From the NCBI GenBank assembly GCA_030141605.1, contig JAQGDQ010000167.1, positions 353,877 through 417,876 of the forward strand: a DNA stretch of 64,000 nt. The letters are read 5' to 3'. A program made the translations under genes and the position numbers. Source of the DNA: Tubiluchus corallicola. Its lineage: Eukaryota > Priapulida > Priapulimorpha > Priapulimorphida > Tubiluchidae. Below the pieces are notes generated by a model. It made no database searches, was not told where the DNA came from, and was given only the letters and a program-made list of their open reading frames with translations. This document shows positions 24,149 through 35,781 of this stretch, piece by piece (position 1 is the first letter of the stretch; each line of letters opens with the position of its first letter).

Positions 24149-24957
24149 GTCTCCATCTCTGTTAGCTATATAACAACGCAACTGCAGGACTGTCGAGTAA
24201 TTCTTAAAATGTGGATAGAGCTTTACTAATGGAAAAATAAACTTTCTCAAAGGTATAATATACGTAACAATTTTCTGTTCTACTTTTATCTCACTTTGCT
24301 TCTCATCAGTAGCTTGATTACTATGATGACAACAACGATGCTGGAGATGATGATGACTGTGACGAGAATAATAAGGTGCAGGCGTAAGAAAAAAGACCAG
24401 CTTTTACCTGAACTGAAAATTATGCACAGATAGCAGGTGTGGCATAAAAAGACAACGTATGCTTGAATAGTTTCTCTGTTTTTTGCCACATGGCCTTCGC
24501 GGCAAAGCAGTTAATTATCGCGACTGCATATTATCCTAACAATGCTTTTGCTAAGAACCTGTGCGGCTGAATTACAAGCATTTACATCATTCAACGAAGG
24601 AGATCCGCCGAGATTTGATGCACCGACGTTGTGACTGGATGAACTTAATGGCAATCATAATCTGCGATTAGCGTCAGCAGCAGCACAAGTCCTTGATTTA
24701 TCACATAAGAACTTATCAGCAAAAATTATTGGTTTTTAGTCAACCGAAAACCCAAACTGAGCTTTCGCCCGGCGGCAATAATGAACAATTAGAAATCAAT
24801 CGATCACCATTAGGCCGTTAGTCATCCAGTGCTGATTAAAAAGGATTAACAATCAATTAACCAATCAAATGATTGGGTTGACTAGCTTTTGCGGAGCTTA
24901 CGACTATGATGCCCTCAGAACGACGATGATAATGGAAAAGATGACAATAGCGTAACA
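24149..24957. other. non-coding sequence, nothing recognised
   Basis: The hydrophobic frame at 24286-24489 (minus) arises partly from a TGATGATGA-type low-complexity run and has no family motif. Confidence 0.45.
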
Positions 24958-25440
24958 ATTCAATTCAATTCACATTTTTATTCCCGACTTTAAATTCATA
25001 TAAAACAACGTGCATATAAACTAAATAAAATATATGCATGTAAGATATTAAGACCACGCATTAAAACATAAGACTAAAATTACTGAAATTACAATAAAAC
25101 AGCGAACACAACAACAAAAACACACACAAGAGGACACGCTATCCACATAATTATAATACAAAAGACAATACACACGAAATTAATTCATTAAAAATGATTG
25201 TTTTCTACAACAAAAACGCCGTGCAACGACTTAGTAATTTATGCCACTTTTTAAAAAAATGCGATTTATGAAACCTTTCACTAATTTTTTGTGTTACAAA
25301 CAATACATTTCGAATGTCAGACAATAAACGATGCCGGATACTATATGCTGCCGTTCTTCGTATATGTATGAACTGCGGGAGTCTAAGGTGGTACTGATAC
25401 CAGATGAACTGCAGTCATGCCTTAATTTAAACAATTTTCT
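24958..25440 (-). mobile_element. LINE 3' end fragment (ORF2 C-terminus and tail)
   Basis: Read on the minus strand a frame from about 25430 to 25215 gives LRLPQFIHIRRTAAYSIRHR, later FKKWHKLLSRCTAFLL and a stop. This looks like the basic C-terminal tail of a non-LTR retrotransposon ORF2. It is followed by an AT-rich 3' untranslated part and ends in a (GAATT)3-like short repeat at 24958-24977 (plus-strand CAATTCAATTCAATTCAC), a typical LINE tail. The 5' part is missing. The family cannot be fixed without a search. Confidence 0.45.
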
Positions 25441-25974
25441 AATACAATTATTGTAAGCAACTCTTGGTCTATTGAGTATACTTTAGTGGGCTTAGTCTAT
25501 TGTGCTAACCACTAAGAAACAACAAATCGCTTTTGCAAAACAGTCAATAACAATAATTATTATTACAATTCATCGAGTCACCATAGGAGACGTTCCTCAT
25601 CGCGACTTTTATCTTGCCTAGCTAAATTCCACCCAGAAGACAGATGAGTATAATTATACTTGTACTATTTACGACAATATAATAATGCTTTATTGCATAC
25701 GGTATAATGTAAGTATTTGTTGCAACTGGAACGATAACATTCATAATTATTCCCGCGTGAGGCCCGTATCTGACTCTGCCAGTGATCAGAACAGCACAAA
25801 AGTAATAATTTCACTCACAGCAGACGGCCTGAACACGCAGGTATTCTTCACATCACCTGTAATTTACTTAAACTCGCGTCGGCTGCTTAGGACAACTATC
25901 ACGTAATTGCAGGAATATTAGCTAAATCGACACACAGAATAAGCGGAATCAAGACACAGGCTCATAAACTAAAA
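25441..25974. other. non-coding sequence, nothing recognised
   Basis: Sequence between two LINE fragments of opposite orientation. It may contain further decayed LINE sequence of the minus-strand element, but no motif is clear. The frame 25685-25906 shows none. Confidence 0.4.
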
Positions 25975-26734
25975 ATAAATACCACTCCCAGTTTACTTGC
26001 AAAACCTCCTGTTCCTACCTTGTTCCTATTTTTAAAAAGGGCGATAGTTGTGATCCGAACAATATAGTACCTTGTCTCTTACATGCATATCTTGCAAAAT
26101 AATGGAAATGTGTATAATTGATGAAATGTTAAAATATCTCAAATGTGACAACCTATTGTCTAAAGGACAGCATGGTTTTTTCAACACGCAGGTCAAGAAA
26201 TACACAGTTTTTTGAATGCTTGTAGGATTTTAGTATTGCTATAGATTATAGCTATGTTTTAGATACAGTCTATATTGACTTTAAAAAAGCATTAGACACT
26301 GTAAGCGATCCACAGCTTCTTCTAAAATTGGAATCTATGGGAATTATGGGTAAATTGTCGTTTTGGACTCGCAGTTTTTTGTCATTTTGAAAACAGGGTG
26401 TTGTCATTGTAATGAATGTTTGTTCTGATTACGTGAGCGTAATTTCTGGAATGCTACAAGGACGTGTCCTTGGACCTCTATTGTCTTTGACGTTTGTTAA
26501 CGATTTAATAGAAACAGTTGACTCCGTAACACTTAGACTTTTTAGGCGGCATTATGAATTATACTTTCATTAGTAGATTATTCAATTTTACGATGACTTT
26601 AAATTTTTTAAGTACTATTTACAATTTATGTAATTTTGTAATTTTAGGAATGATTCATTTTGTAATTACTGTATGTATCTGTAAATTGTAAAGTGCATCG
26701 AGGTCTCCGATGTGATGCATTCTGCAAATAATAA

Positions 26735-26814
<80 letters not shown>

Positions 26815-27660
26815 ACTATTTACAGACGACGTTAAATTGTATCAAAATTGGTTACGGAATCAAACCAGCGATATTCAATCTGCTCCAAATACATTGTTTC
26901 AATGGGCAACTATGTGGCAATTGTCAATTGCAATGCCGAAATGTAATGTATATGTACATGGGTTTTAGAAACTCAGAGTTTACATATAAGTTGTCAGAAA
27001 ATGAGTTGCCTGTTGTACGCAATATGCGTGATCTTGTGTAACATTTTCAGATAATTTGAAGTGGACCACTCACTGTATTGAAGTTGCGGCAAAGGCTAAT
27101 AGAATTACCAATATCATTTCTGAATGTTCTCTACAAATGACAAAGAAACATTACTGAAGGCTACATTCACTACATAAAACGTACATTAGACCAAAAGTAG
27201 AGTATTGTTCATCTGTGTGGAGCCCCATGTTGTTGACTAATGTTGATAAAATTGAATCCGTTCAAATGTATTCTATCAGACGTTTGGATTATAGATGTAA
27301 GGTTACTTATGTGTCATATCCGTTACGGTCGAGCTTTTTAAATCTTAGATCATTAGAGGAAAGAAGGTTACATAAAGATTTAGTACTGTGTTATCAAATC
27401 ATACATAAAGACATAGATATAGACAGAGACATTTTTTACAATAGCTACCTCTAGTCGTACAAGAAATAACAACTCACTTAAATTGCGTGTCAAGCGATCT
27501 GCTAAAAAATATTTGGTCTAACAGGGTTGTTCCGATTTGGAGTAGTTTACCAGAAATTGTAAATGATGCACCATTGGTAAAAGCTCGAAATTCAAACTTT
27601 TAAACTGCGATTAAATTATGTCGATCTAAATGTTTTCTCAATTTTTAACCGGCATTAATG
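25975..27660 (+). pseudogene. decayed CR1/Jockey-type LINE reverse transcriptase
   Basis: Remnant of a non-LTR retrotransposon reverse transcriptase, broken by stops and frameshifts. In order it shows VPIFKKGDSCDPNN (about 26003), SKGQHGFF, the motif A region YIDFKKALDTV (about 26272), SGMLQGRVLGPLLS with NDL (26450-26510), the catalytic-box remnant LFTDDVKLY (about 26815, where FADD is usual, so the first residue after F is changed), KWTTHCIEVAAKANRI, YIRPKVEYCSSVWSP (about 27185), YSIRRLDYR, RSLEERRLHKDLVLCYQIIH, and RVVPIWSSLPEI.NDAPLVKA (about 27522). These are the landmark motifs of LINE ORF2 up to its C-terminal tail. A 267-bp insertion splits it (26544-26810). The frame at 27215-27454 is the best-preserved part. 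It cannot be active. Confidence 0.88.
26544..26810 (+). mobile_element. 5'-truncated retroelement insertion inside the LINE, with (TTA)n tail
   Basis: The insert splits the reverse transcriptase between LRLF and LFTDD. It is flanked by a diverged duplication: TTAGACTTTTT at 26533-26543 and TTAAACTATTT at 26811-26821 (9 of 11 identical). Its 3' part, GTAAAGTGCATCGAGGTCTC, then AATAATAAA and (TTA)n at about 26738-26810, resembles the 3' end of CR1-type LINEs and their SINE partners. No coding sequence remains. The leucine-run frame at 26712-27041 is an artefact of the TTA tail. Confidence 0.75.
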
Positions 27661-30600
27661 TAAGAAGCGTTTGTTCATTATGATTCCACATAAGCTACCA
27701 TTGTTGCGAAATTCGTTTTTCGTGAATATATTGAATTGTCGATGATGGTGCTGATAACGGTGGTCACTAATATACGTGTGGAAACATCAGAATTTGTGTC
27801 CAAAAATTAATGTTAAACTTGTATTGTTATTTCTTGTACTACATATCTCATTGTGGGTTGCGGAACTGATGCTGAGTTGGTGAAACACACCTGTCCGTAC
27901 TGATACTGGACCACGGAACCATTACATACGAGTGCTTTTATACCTGGTGTGCAATGCCGACACGCAATGGCTTTGTAATGTATCGAGCCATTATAACGTA
28001 GAGGTGAGGGCGAAAAAAATGGTTGCCGTCGTTACAATATAATTTAGAACACCATTTACTATTGTCATGTAATCCGTTTTAGCACGTGAACGAGAACGGC
28101 ATTATGGCGAAACAAATCTCTTTATAGATTTACTACACATGAAAGTAACGAAAAAATAAAATTTGGCAGAACTAGGTCTGTCTGCTTATAATCTGGCTGT
28201 CGCATGGTAGCCTACTTGTCTTGCTGAAACCGTTTAAAATACAAAGGATGAAAATGAAATCATAATCTTAAAACCAAACAAATTTCGCAAAACATTGTTG
28301 TGGTCATCGATCAATGTTGTGCTTGTTGAAACCATTTGAATTATAACAATAAAAGACATCACCGTTCACGTGAAATAACAATGAAAGTCTTGCCGGCTGG
28401 CTTAGCTACCTTCAAGCTAAAGCGCAAAATTTAATCCAGCTTCTTTCGCTCAGAAAACATCTTGTCATTTGCAATTTTTTGCTAAAAATTTCCTGCATTT
28501 TTTCTTTCTTTTTCATGGCAAAAGCTACAAGTTTTCGCTAATTCTTCAAAATTTGCAACATGAAGTTTAACAATGTTACATGGCAGTTTGCTGTAATCCA
28601 GCATTTCTTGAAAATATAGGTATATATATATATAATGTATGAAAAAATGTAGGCTTTTCCTTAAAAATGTGAGGCTGGTATAGAAAACAGCTCAAATAAT
28701 CAACAAGTAAATCCAGGAGTAGGCAGTTTTAATATTAAACTAATTCAGGGCGATTATCGCTTCTTTACTTGGACCTGCAGTCTAAAATGCCAATTTTATT
28801 ACAGTAATCATTAAATGTTTCTTATAATACAATTCAATATTCTCATGAAATTCGAGAGCTGGACCACGTTGGTCAACCTTGGATAAACCATTAAGCAAAA
28901 TAAGCATGTGCTTATGGCCTCTGGGGAAGAGGGCTTCGCACAGTTTTTTCAAATCGAATAATTAGACAAAAGTAAAATATGCCCAAATATGTGTAGCGGC
29001 TTCTATGTTTGTTGTTAAACAACAGAACTCTACGGATGGCCATAGAAATTCTGGCTTCTGAGCACCCTGAGCTGCTCACTGCCCATATGATGACATTGAT
29101 TGATTATATAATGTCGTCTCTGTAGTCTGTATTTCTAATCTAATATCACTTTTTTATGCAATGTAAAGCTGATGCCTTACCATTTACTTTAAATAAATCT
29201 TACTGCAAGTTTATTATTCATTTTTTAAGATCAGATTTCATTCTACAATTTAATATTGTCTTTATCCTGAATTACACATATATGTGGTACCATAATGTTC
29301 TCAGTGCTTAAGGCCTCTTGAGTTCTTAATGCGTCCCTGGGGTTGGGCATAGTCCTGATAGGAAAAGGCCAACACATTGTTAGTGTGAGCTCACCTATCA
29401 ACTATCTAGAGTCCTAGACCATCTTTCCGAATTAACAGTCCATAATTCGAGCATTACGACCCCTGGAGGCCATTTACTGACGTCATCCATGAAAACAAAA
29501 TGGCTTAACTCGTAGTAATTTTCAATAAGCAATGAATAATATATGAAAAGCTGGGATGCCTAGCAGCTTTGTAAGGATGGGCAAGTTAATAGATCAAGCA
29601 AAACAAGGCATAGGCGTTATAATAGTTCATTAAGCGCTATGATTTTGTTAATATTTTATGCTCACAAATGTTCTAATCATGATAATTAAATAAGTAATTC
29701 CTGACACCAATTATTATTGAAATTATTATTTAATGAAAAGTAGCTCCTTTTAATGAATTTGCAGAGGCGATCGTCATTAACATCTAGAGTCAGTGTCAGC
29801 AGATCCAGATCCAGGATAAAAATCCAAATATTGAACTTTGAACCAGGATGAAAAGCAATGACAACATTTTTCTTTAATAAACAAATTATTTCAATTCACT
29901 TTTTATTTCATAATTAATATTGCCGTATAATTCACAAAACATAATAAATTACTTCACATACACAAACACATACTAACTCTACTAATTACATTCAACAGCA
30001 AACCACGCCAAATAAGGACGAACACAACCAAAAAAATGTTGAAGTATATCGTACATCAGAGCAACATTGGCCATCAGAGCACAATTCTGCTAAACAGACT
30101 GCAATAACACTTGTGTCACATATGAATAAAATGTGGAAGAGAAGTGTAACATCTAGCCATACCTTCTACATTAAGTCACTAACGTTTTTCAAACATACGT
30201 AATCCAGAATTGGCAGGACACTAGGTGTAACAGACTCTGTTGGTAAGCAGAATTAAGTGATATCTGCGAATCAATTTAAAACCAAAAGAGTCAAGAGAAA
30301 GGTGAATGAAAAAGCCAAGAATTCGGAGAACTATAAACTAAACTGCTGAGAAGTTTCTGATGATGAAAGCATTGCGAAATTTGCTGGAAATTTATTTTGG
30401 TATTCGCCCCCTCCTTCCCTCTCATAGGCCCAATTAAAAAATAAACCATCAATGAAGCGACACTAGACACTCACTACTAGATCGAGACCTTTCGTTTGAT
30501 ATGTAGATCGCCAAAAACGGTTGCCGTCTTTGGAACTGTAGCCTCGAATCTTATATATATATATATAACTTCTCTATACCTAGCGTTCCGCCAATTTTGG

Positions 30601-30902
30601 ATTACGTATTATGTGTATACATAATACGTATAATATATATGTAATATAACAGCCTATACCACCGAAATTAATATATAGATAGCATATTTGATGGCAATAC
30701 CACTCGATGAGAAATGTTTCAAATAGTTTGACTAGGCCAGCTTAGGATAAGATCAAATGTGACCATCAACGATCAGTGGTGAAACGATGTAAACGTATAG
30801 GAGTTTAGTTTTAACCATGTCAGCCCGCATAAAAATACTTTTCGCTGTAAAAGCTACGCTTGAAGCTCCGCCCACAATTTGCCGGGTCAGAGGCTTGGCC
30901 CT
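27661..30902. other. non-coding sequence, 3.2 kb
   Basis: AT-rich with short TA runs at about 28617-28634 and 30550-30567. No coding frame of note and no transposon end was recognised. The palindrome-rich ATAC/GTAT stretch at 30605-30650 is low complexity. Confidence 0.45.
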
Positions 30903-31177
30903 CCCAGACAGTTTGACAATATTGTATCAATGTCGTGACAATATTTTTGCAAATATTGACATAATGTGGAAAATTGGACTTGCTACAACATTTTACCGAT
31001 ATTTTCGGCAATATACGTAAACAATACGTTTCCAATATTGGACGACAATGTTGTACCAGTATTGGACAAAAATATCAATATTGTACCAACATGGTGACAA
31101 TATTTTCTGAACGTATTTTCTGTGAAGATCCTGACAAGATCGTAACCATATGGTGACAATATTGTGTGCTGCCTGGG
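30903..31177. mobile_element. MITE with GGCAGCAC termini, copy B
   Basis: The right end ATTGTGTGCTGCCTGGG is the complement of copy A's left end (11733); the left end is CCCAGACAGTTTGACAATAT. It is the inverted orientation of copy A and is again built of CAATATTG/CCAATATTGG palindromes. The four overlapping open frames (30817-31223, both strands) are chance frames within it. Confidence 0.75.
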
Positions 31178-31387
31178 TTAACAGTTTGGCATCTCGCTCC
31201 TGGAAGACAAAACATATTACCAAAGTAGCCGCAAGAGGTCCCTGTAGATTCGAAAAGTCTGTTTATTTATCTTCTCTCAACATGTGAAATTTAGTAATGC
31301 ATACCCAGAACCCACTGATAGCTTTCCTGAGTTTCAAAAATCTCCACCTCCATTTCATTCTTTAATGCTGTATGTTCGTTTCCCTCT

Positions 31388-31401
31388 CTTTTCTCTTTTC
31401 T

Positions 31402-31441
<40 letters not shown>

Positions 31442-31550
31442 CCTTCCTTCTTTTTTTCCCATTTTACCTTTTCACTTTACCTCACTTTACGCTTCTACTT
31501 TACTTTACTTTGCTTTGCTTTACTTCACTTCATTTCACTTTACTACATAT
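31388..31550. repeat. pyrimidine-rich microsatellite: TTTTC, CT and CTTTA runs
   Basis: Starts with CTTTT units, then (CT)n at about 31407-31436, then pentanucleotide CTTTA/CTTTG/CTTCA units to about 31550. The Ser/Leu/Phe-rich frames at 31284-31592 are translations of it. Confidence 0.92.
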
Positions 31551-31983
31551 GTATATACATTAGCAATGGTTGCGGCTGTTGCTGGCCATTAGGCATTCTA
31601 AGCGTTTCTAAAGACTAATGGTAGTGTCATTATTTTTCCGGCTCTCACAACAGCCAAGCACCCGAAGAGCCATAAAAGAAACGACACGTATAAAACTAAC
31701 GTAGTAAAAAGACAGAAAAGGCCAGAAAGCGTTTGAAACAGTTCACCGAGTTGCTGATTGCTGTCGGACGTTTGGGGAATTAACCAGAAAAAACAGAATT
31801 AGGCCAAAGAACTTCCGTTGCGGATATTTTCCCTGCAGTGAGGCGAAATGTGCATGAGCCACAAAAGCTATTGTTCTTGTTGAAACCCTGAAAATTTACT
31901 GCAATTTGTATAGTAATTTTCACTCCTTTCACGCATTATGTGTATTCCATGGTTTGATAATGTCTGGCAGTAGGTGATAAGAA
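31551..31983. other. non-coding sequence, nothing recognised
   Basis: No motif or repeat was seen. Confidence 0.45.
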
Positions 31984-32100
31984 GCCTTTTCATAGTTTCG
32001 TTGTGCGCACGCGCAGTTGCTGAAGGTCAAAGGTTAAGTGAACCATAACAATGCAACTACAACCGTCACGTGAACAGAAGGTTTTCATTGACACTGTAAG
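31984..32100 (+). mobile_element. TA-flanked MITE family III, left-end fragment
   Basis: Begins AAGCCTTTTCATAGTTTCGT and continues with CGCGCAGTTGCTGAAGGTCA and AAAGGTTAAGTG, then ACAACCGTCACGTGA, the same order as in the complete copy at 39488-39881. The matching right end was not found nearby. Confidence 0.6.
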
Positions 32101-32399
32101 TCATTTTGTCTTAGACCATAACAACACATGCAGTTAAATGAATGTATACAGGCATTAGATTTAAGTTCCAGGCATGAAATCAAGCCAGAATCATAATATA
32201 TAATTAATGCAGTTAAATCATTAATATAATTTCATAAAATTAATTAAATCAATCATTTATCGTCTACAAAATGAAAGGCTTTATCTAGTTGAAATTTTCG
32301 TCACTGTACTCAAATTTCGCCCTATACTGTGGGTAGGTGGCTCGGACTCACTGCGTTCTACTATGACGAGCTTACAGATCTGCTTTGTTGAAACTTCTG

Positions 32400-32560
32400 T
32401 AATTAGATGTCATTGGCGTAGTTTGTTATGTCGTTAATTGTTATCTGTGTTATTGTTGTGTTTCATGATTTATTGTATTATTTGTATTAATTTGTGATGT
32501 GTTTATGAACTTTGTGAAGTTTGAAATAAAATATTAAATCTAAATCTAATCTAAATCTGT
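32400..32560 (+). mobile_element. possible retroelement 3' end with AATCTA tail
   Basis: A T/G-rich stretch ends in GAAATAAAATATTAAATCTA followed by several AATCTA units, as seen at LINE 3' ends such as 38220-38285 in this window. There is no coding part. The call is by appearance only. Confidence 0.3.
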
Positions 32561-32649
32561 TATGTGAGCTGATAACTTAAACGGGAGAGTATACGATTCT
32601 CTAGGTTAATTATTTAATATATATACACAATTAGTTAGCAATTGTTTTT

Positions 32650-33110
32650 AATATTTCAATATATTATCTAGGACAGTTAATTAACGGCAACCGAACACAG
32701 CTATCAATTACGTCACAAACTAACCATAGTTTGTGCAATGACAGACATCTTCCCTGCGCGTCAAGCACGTTTGCGTAAGCGAAGATTGCTATAACACGCT
32801 GATGTGATGTCACGAAAATGAACTCTACGTCACACAGACGTCGCAGACGAACCTTGCAGCTGATGATAATGCTTATCACGGTACCGCGTCTATTTGTTGG
32901 CCACGCGAAGGTGACAAAAAGGGACAATTACTAGTCTACGTGGATTCGCTGAGCCGCGCGTAGCTTTGAAGGTTTAAAAAAATTTAACTATTCTAGGCAA
33001 TTATTATTTAATCTAAGCTTTGATTTAAGAAAAGCTGTTGCAGTTTTCAATATTTTAGATCATACTTTATTTTGAACTAATGCTTACACGATCGTCCAGT
33101 TTCCCTTTAA
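32650..33110 (+). mobile_element. TTAA-type MITE, family II
   Basis: Right end CCAGTTTCCCTTTAA with TTAA at 33107-33110; the left end is less clear. Internal landmarks: TTAACGGCAACCGAACACAG, ACGTCACAAACTAACCATAG, CACGTTTGCGTAAGCG, TTATCACGGTACCGC, GGCCACGCGAAGGTGACAAA and AGCCGCGCGTAGCTTTGAA. The same order is found at 63313-63763 and, internally deleted, at 45352-45550. Confidence 0.65.
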
Positions 33111-34217
33111 GTTTTTGAATTCACAGATCAATATCGAAAAATTTAGTTTGAATTTTAAATGAAAGTGTTAGACTGTCAATACAATTCATATATTTATGAA
33201 AAAATAAGACCCACTGTCGTGGAAGCTAAGTACTGACTAGGGAAATGAACTAAGGCCAGTAGTTCGGGCGAATATACAAAAGAGAGGGCAATTATATTTG
33301 AGTTTAGATTCGCAAAGGGTACTCCTGGGATACTGCTTGAATGTACTTCGCCTGATATGGTTGTGAGGAAGATTAGCTAACACAAGTGGAACGATCTAAA
33401 TTATTCATTCTAAGTAATGATGATCTTAAGGAGAACTGCAATATATGCGTACCTAGGCCAAACCTAGTTAAAGTGCTAAATTTATGACAATTATACTGGG
33501 TCACAACTAACAGGTATTATCCTGCAGTTTTGTTCCCGGTTCCTGCAGATTTTGCAATAAATTGTGGGCGAAGTGAAGTTTAACAGCGAAACTTTTGTAA
33601 GAGAAGTGTTCTAAAATGTAAACCTAGTTAAAGGGAAGCCAATGTCTTCTGGGAAGTTAGGCTTATTCGCGAACATTGCTAGAAGGATTTAGTAACAAGA
33701 CTACAATAAGCACTTCGCGTAACGAGTAAAATCAATTTAAATTCACGATCACTTCATGTTTGGCCGCTCCCATTTTCAATGCCCATTCTTCTTCCAATGA
33801 CGTCTTTCGTCTTGAAGGAAAGTAGAACAATGTCAATCTTCACCAAAAGTATAATAAGTTCTTATAAAAAAATCAGGTAACTAATTTTGTAATATCTTTG
33901 CGTGAACATTAGGTAAACTGCGGAAGTTTAAGCAGCGCGCTTACGGAAAATCACGACGACTTACGAAGTCTCCCAGTTACGTCATGATTTTCCGGCAACC
34001 ACCATTTTAGATATAAATCTAGTTAAACTGCTTAGACTACAATTATGAATATTTGTTAGATGACAACAGGCATTTCCTGCAATTTTGTAGCTTTTAGTAT
34101 AATTGTAATTTTTCCTCTATATTAGAAATGAAAACTACAGCACATGTAAGTAGTTGTTTCGAATGGTGACAAAAAATTATCAAGAGATAAAGCTATAATG
34201 CTCAGCCACTTAAACGA
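33111..34217. other. non-coding sequence, nothing firmly recognised
   Basis: The phrase CCTAGTTAAAG recurs (33464, 33623), and TACGTCATGATTTTCCGGCA (about 33978) resembles sequence near 40865 in inverse orientation, so there may be an unrecognised repeat family here. No coding sequence. Confidence 0.35.
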
Positions 34218-34225
34218 GGTCTACC

Positions 34226-34650
34226 AAGGGCTGGATTACCCTATAGGTTAGTATAGACTGCAGCCTAGGGCACTGAAGTTTCAGGTCCTATACTTTGCAT
34301 TGCCAAATAATTCATAAAACTTAAAATGAAATTTCAACTTTAAAGAGGCGGCCAGGAAGTTTGAAAATCCCATTTTAAAGTGGCTCCTCATTTGAGATAA
34401 AGGGTCCCTGTTTGAGGTCTTTTATTTCAGACAAAAGGCCCTTGTTGGAGACCCTTTATTTGAAATAAAGGCCCCTCTTTGAAGCCCCTTTATTTGAAAA
34501 TTGGGCGCCCAGCTATGCAAATGTTGCTGAAGGTTATCACAAGTAAAAAAAATTCGAGACGAGTGCAAACAAATTAGAAAGTGGCTCCGTCTGACGGGCC
34601 CCATAACTTCATTAGCCTAGGGGCCCCCAAAAGGTCATAATCCAGTGTTG
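34226..34650. mobile_element. hAT-type MITE with perfect 8-bp target duplication
   Basis: Flanked by GGTCTACC at 34218-34225 and again at 34651-34658. The ends are AAGGGCTGGATTA and, inverted, CAACACTGGATTA. Next to the right end is GGGCCCCCAAAAGGTCATAA, shared with copies at 50472-50774 and 59837-60203. The 34390-34500 part has short degenerate repeats of TTTGARRCCCTTTATTTGAA. An 8-bp duplication plus a CAGGGCTGGATTAT-like end indicates the hAT superfamily. There is no transposase. Confidence 0.8.
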
Positions 34651-34658
34651 GGTCTACC

Positions 34659-35342
34659 ATAACAACAACAACAACAACAAAAACCACCACCACAGCAACA
34701 AAGACGACAACACCGACAGCGACAATGCTAACGTGAGCTAAAGCCACAGCAACAATAACAACGCCAGCCATAGCGATAGCTACAGAACTGCGGCAACAAA
34801 AACTTTGACCGTGTACATATAGTATTCTAGACAAGCTCGTGAAAATGAATTCTCTCTGCTGAACAAACTTTTCTAGCAAAATCTGACAAGACTTAAGAAG
34901 GAACAGTGTCACCTTCCAAAACAAGGCTGCCATGAAATGTTATGCATCAAATCTATCATGCAGTCTGTCTCATTAGACATGTATCCTACTTCAGTTATTA
35001 GAACTTCAAGGGCGAAGCTAATCTATGCCTCTTGACAGAGCAAATAATTAGATCACCTACTTTAATAATATTTCAAAGCTGTAAAAACTGTTTGAATTCA
35101 TACCGATGGGTAAAATTCTACGGCTACTATAATCTTGATGCTTCTAATAATAATCCATTGATTTCTGTTGGATATCTGGCTCACTTAAGGGTATAATTAC
35201 ATGTTCATCAGCCATATGTCAAAATATGTTTGGCAGAGGTTAACGGTCAGAGTCCGAAAACAACTGTAAAGTTTACTTTACAGGAAAACCGACTATTAAA
35301 ATTATCATAATAGGATTTTAGTGGTGTCAATTTACTGATTTA
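34659..35342. other. non-coding sequence with a CAA/CGACAA trinucleotide run
   Basis: An (ACA)n/CAACGA low-complexity stretch lies at about 34661-34790; the valine-rich frame at 34574-34933 (minus) reads through it. The rest is plain. Confidence 0.5.
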
Positions 35343-35552
35343 CCTCTAAAAATTGCAAGAAAACGTTTTTAGGTGTCTTGTCGTAGTATTTGATCCATAG
35401 AATAACATATCCAAATGGCGGCCATCTTTTTTGACGTCATAATTAGGTTCTTTGCAGTGCTAAGTCTAATTTTGGATATGTGGATATGTTATTCTCCGAA
35501 CCAAATACTACGACAAGACACCTAAAAATGTTTTCTTGCAATTTTTTAGGGT
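35343..35552. repeat. 200-bp fold-back inverted repeat
   Basis: Two near-identical arms in inverted order. The left arm (35348-35412) has TTGCAAGAAAAC, TTTTTAGGTGTCTTGTCGTA and AGAATAACATATCCA; the right arm (35482-35547) is its complement with TGGATATGTTATTCT, TACGACAAGACACCTAAAAA and GTTTTCTTGCAA. The loop of about 70 bp holds GGCGGCCATC and TGACGTCA. A fold-back MITE is the likeliest explanation. Confidence 0.85.
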
Positions 35553-35781
35553 GGACTATGTTTTCCCATTATATTGACTCTACTATTTAAGAATTTAGGC
35601 TGTATGCCAAAATAGCGCAGATAACCCTAATTTGGTATTGCAAAATTGTATGTAGTTTTTTAACTAGAATTAGAAGAAACAATGTAGAAGCCTGTTTGTG
35701 ATGAGTTGTTACAACAAAAATATCCAACCCTTCATTGCTATTGTGTTGATTGCTATTATAAAACCATCGAAAACTCATCAG

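Noticed and set aside
30817-31223. Four overlapping frames on both strands
   Set aside because: They fall largely within the palindromic MITE; near-palindromic sequence opens frames on both strands.
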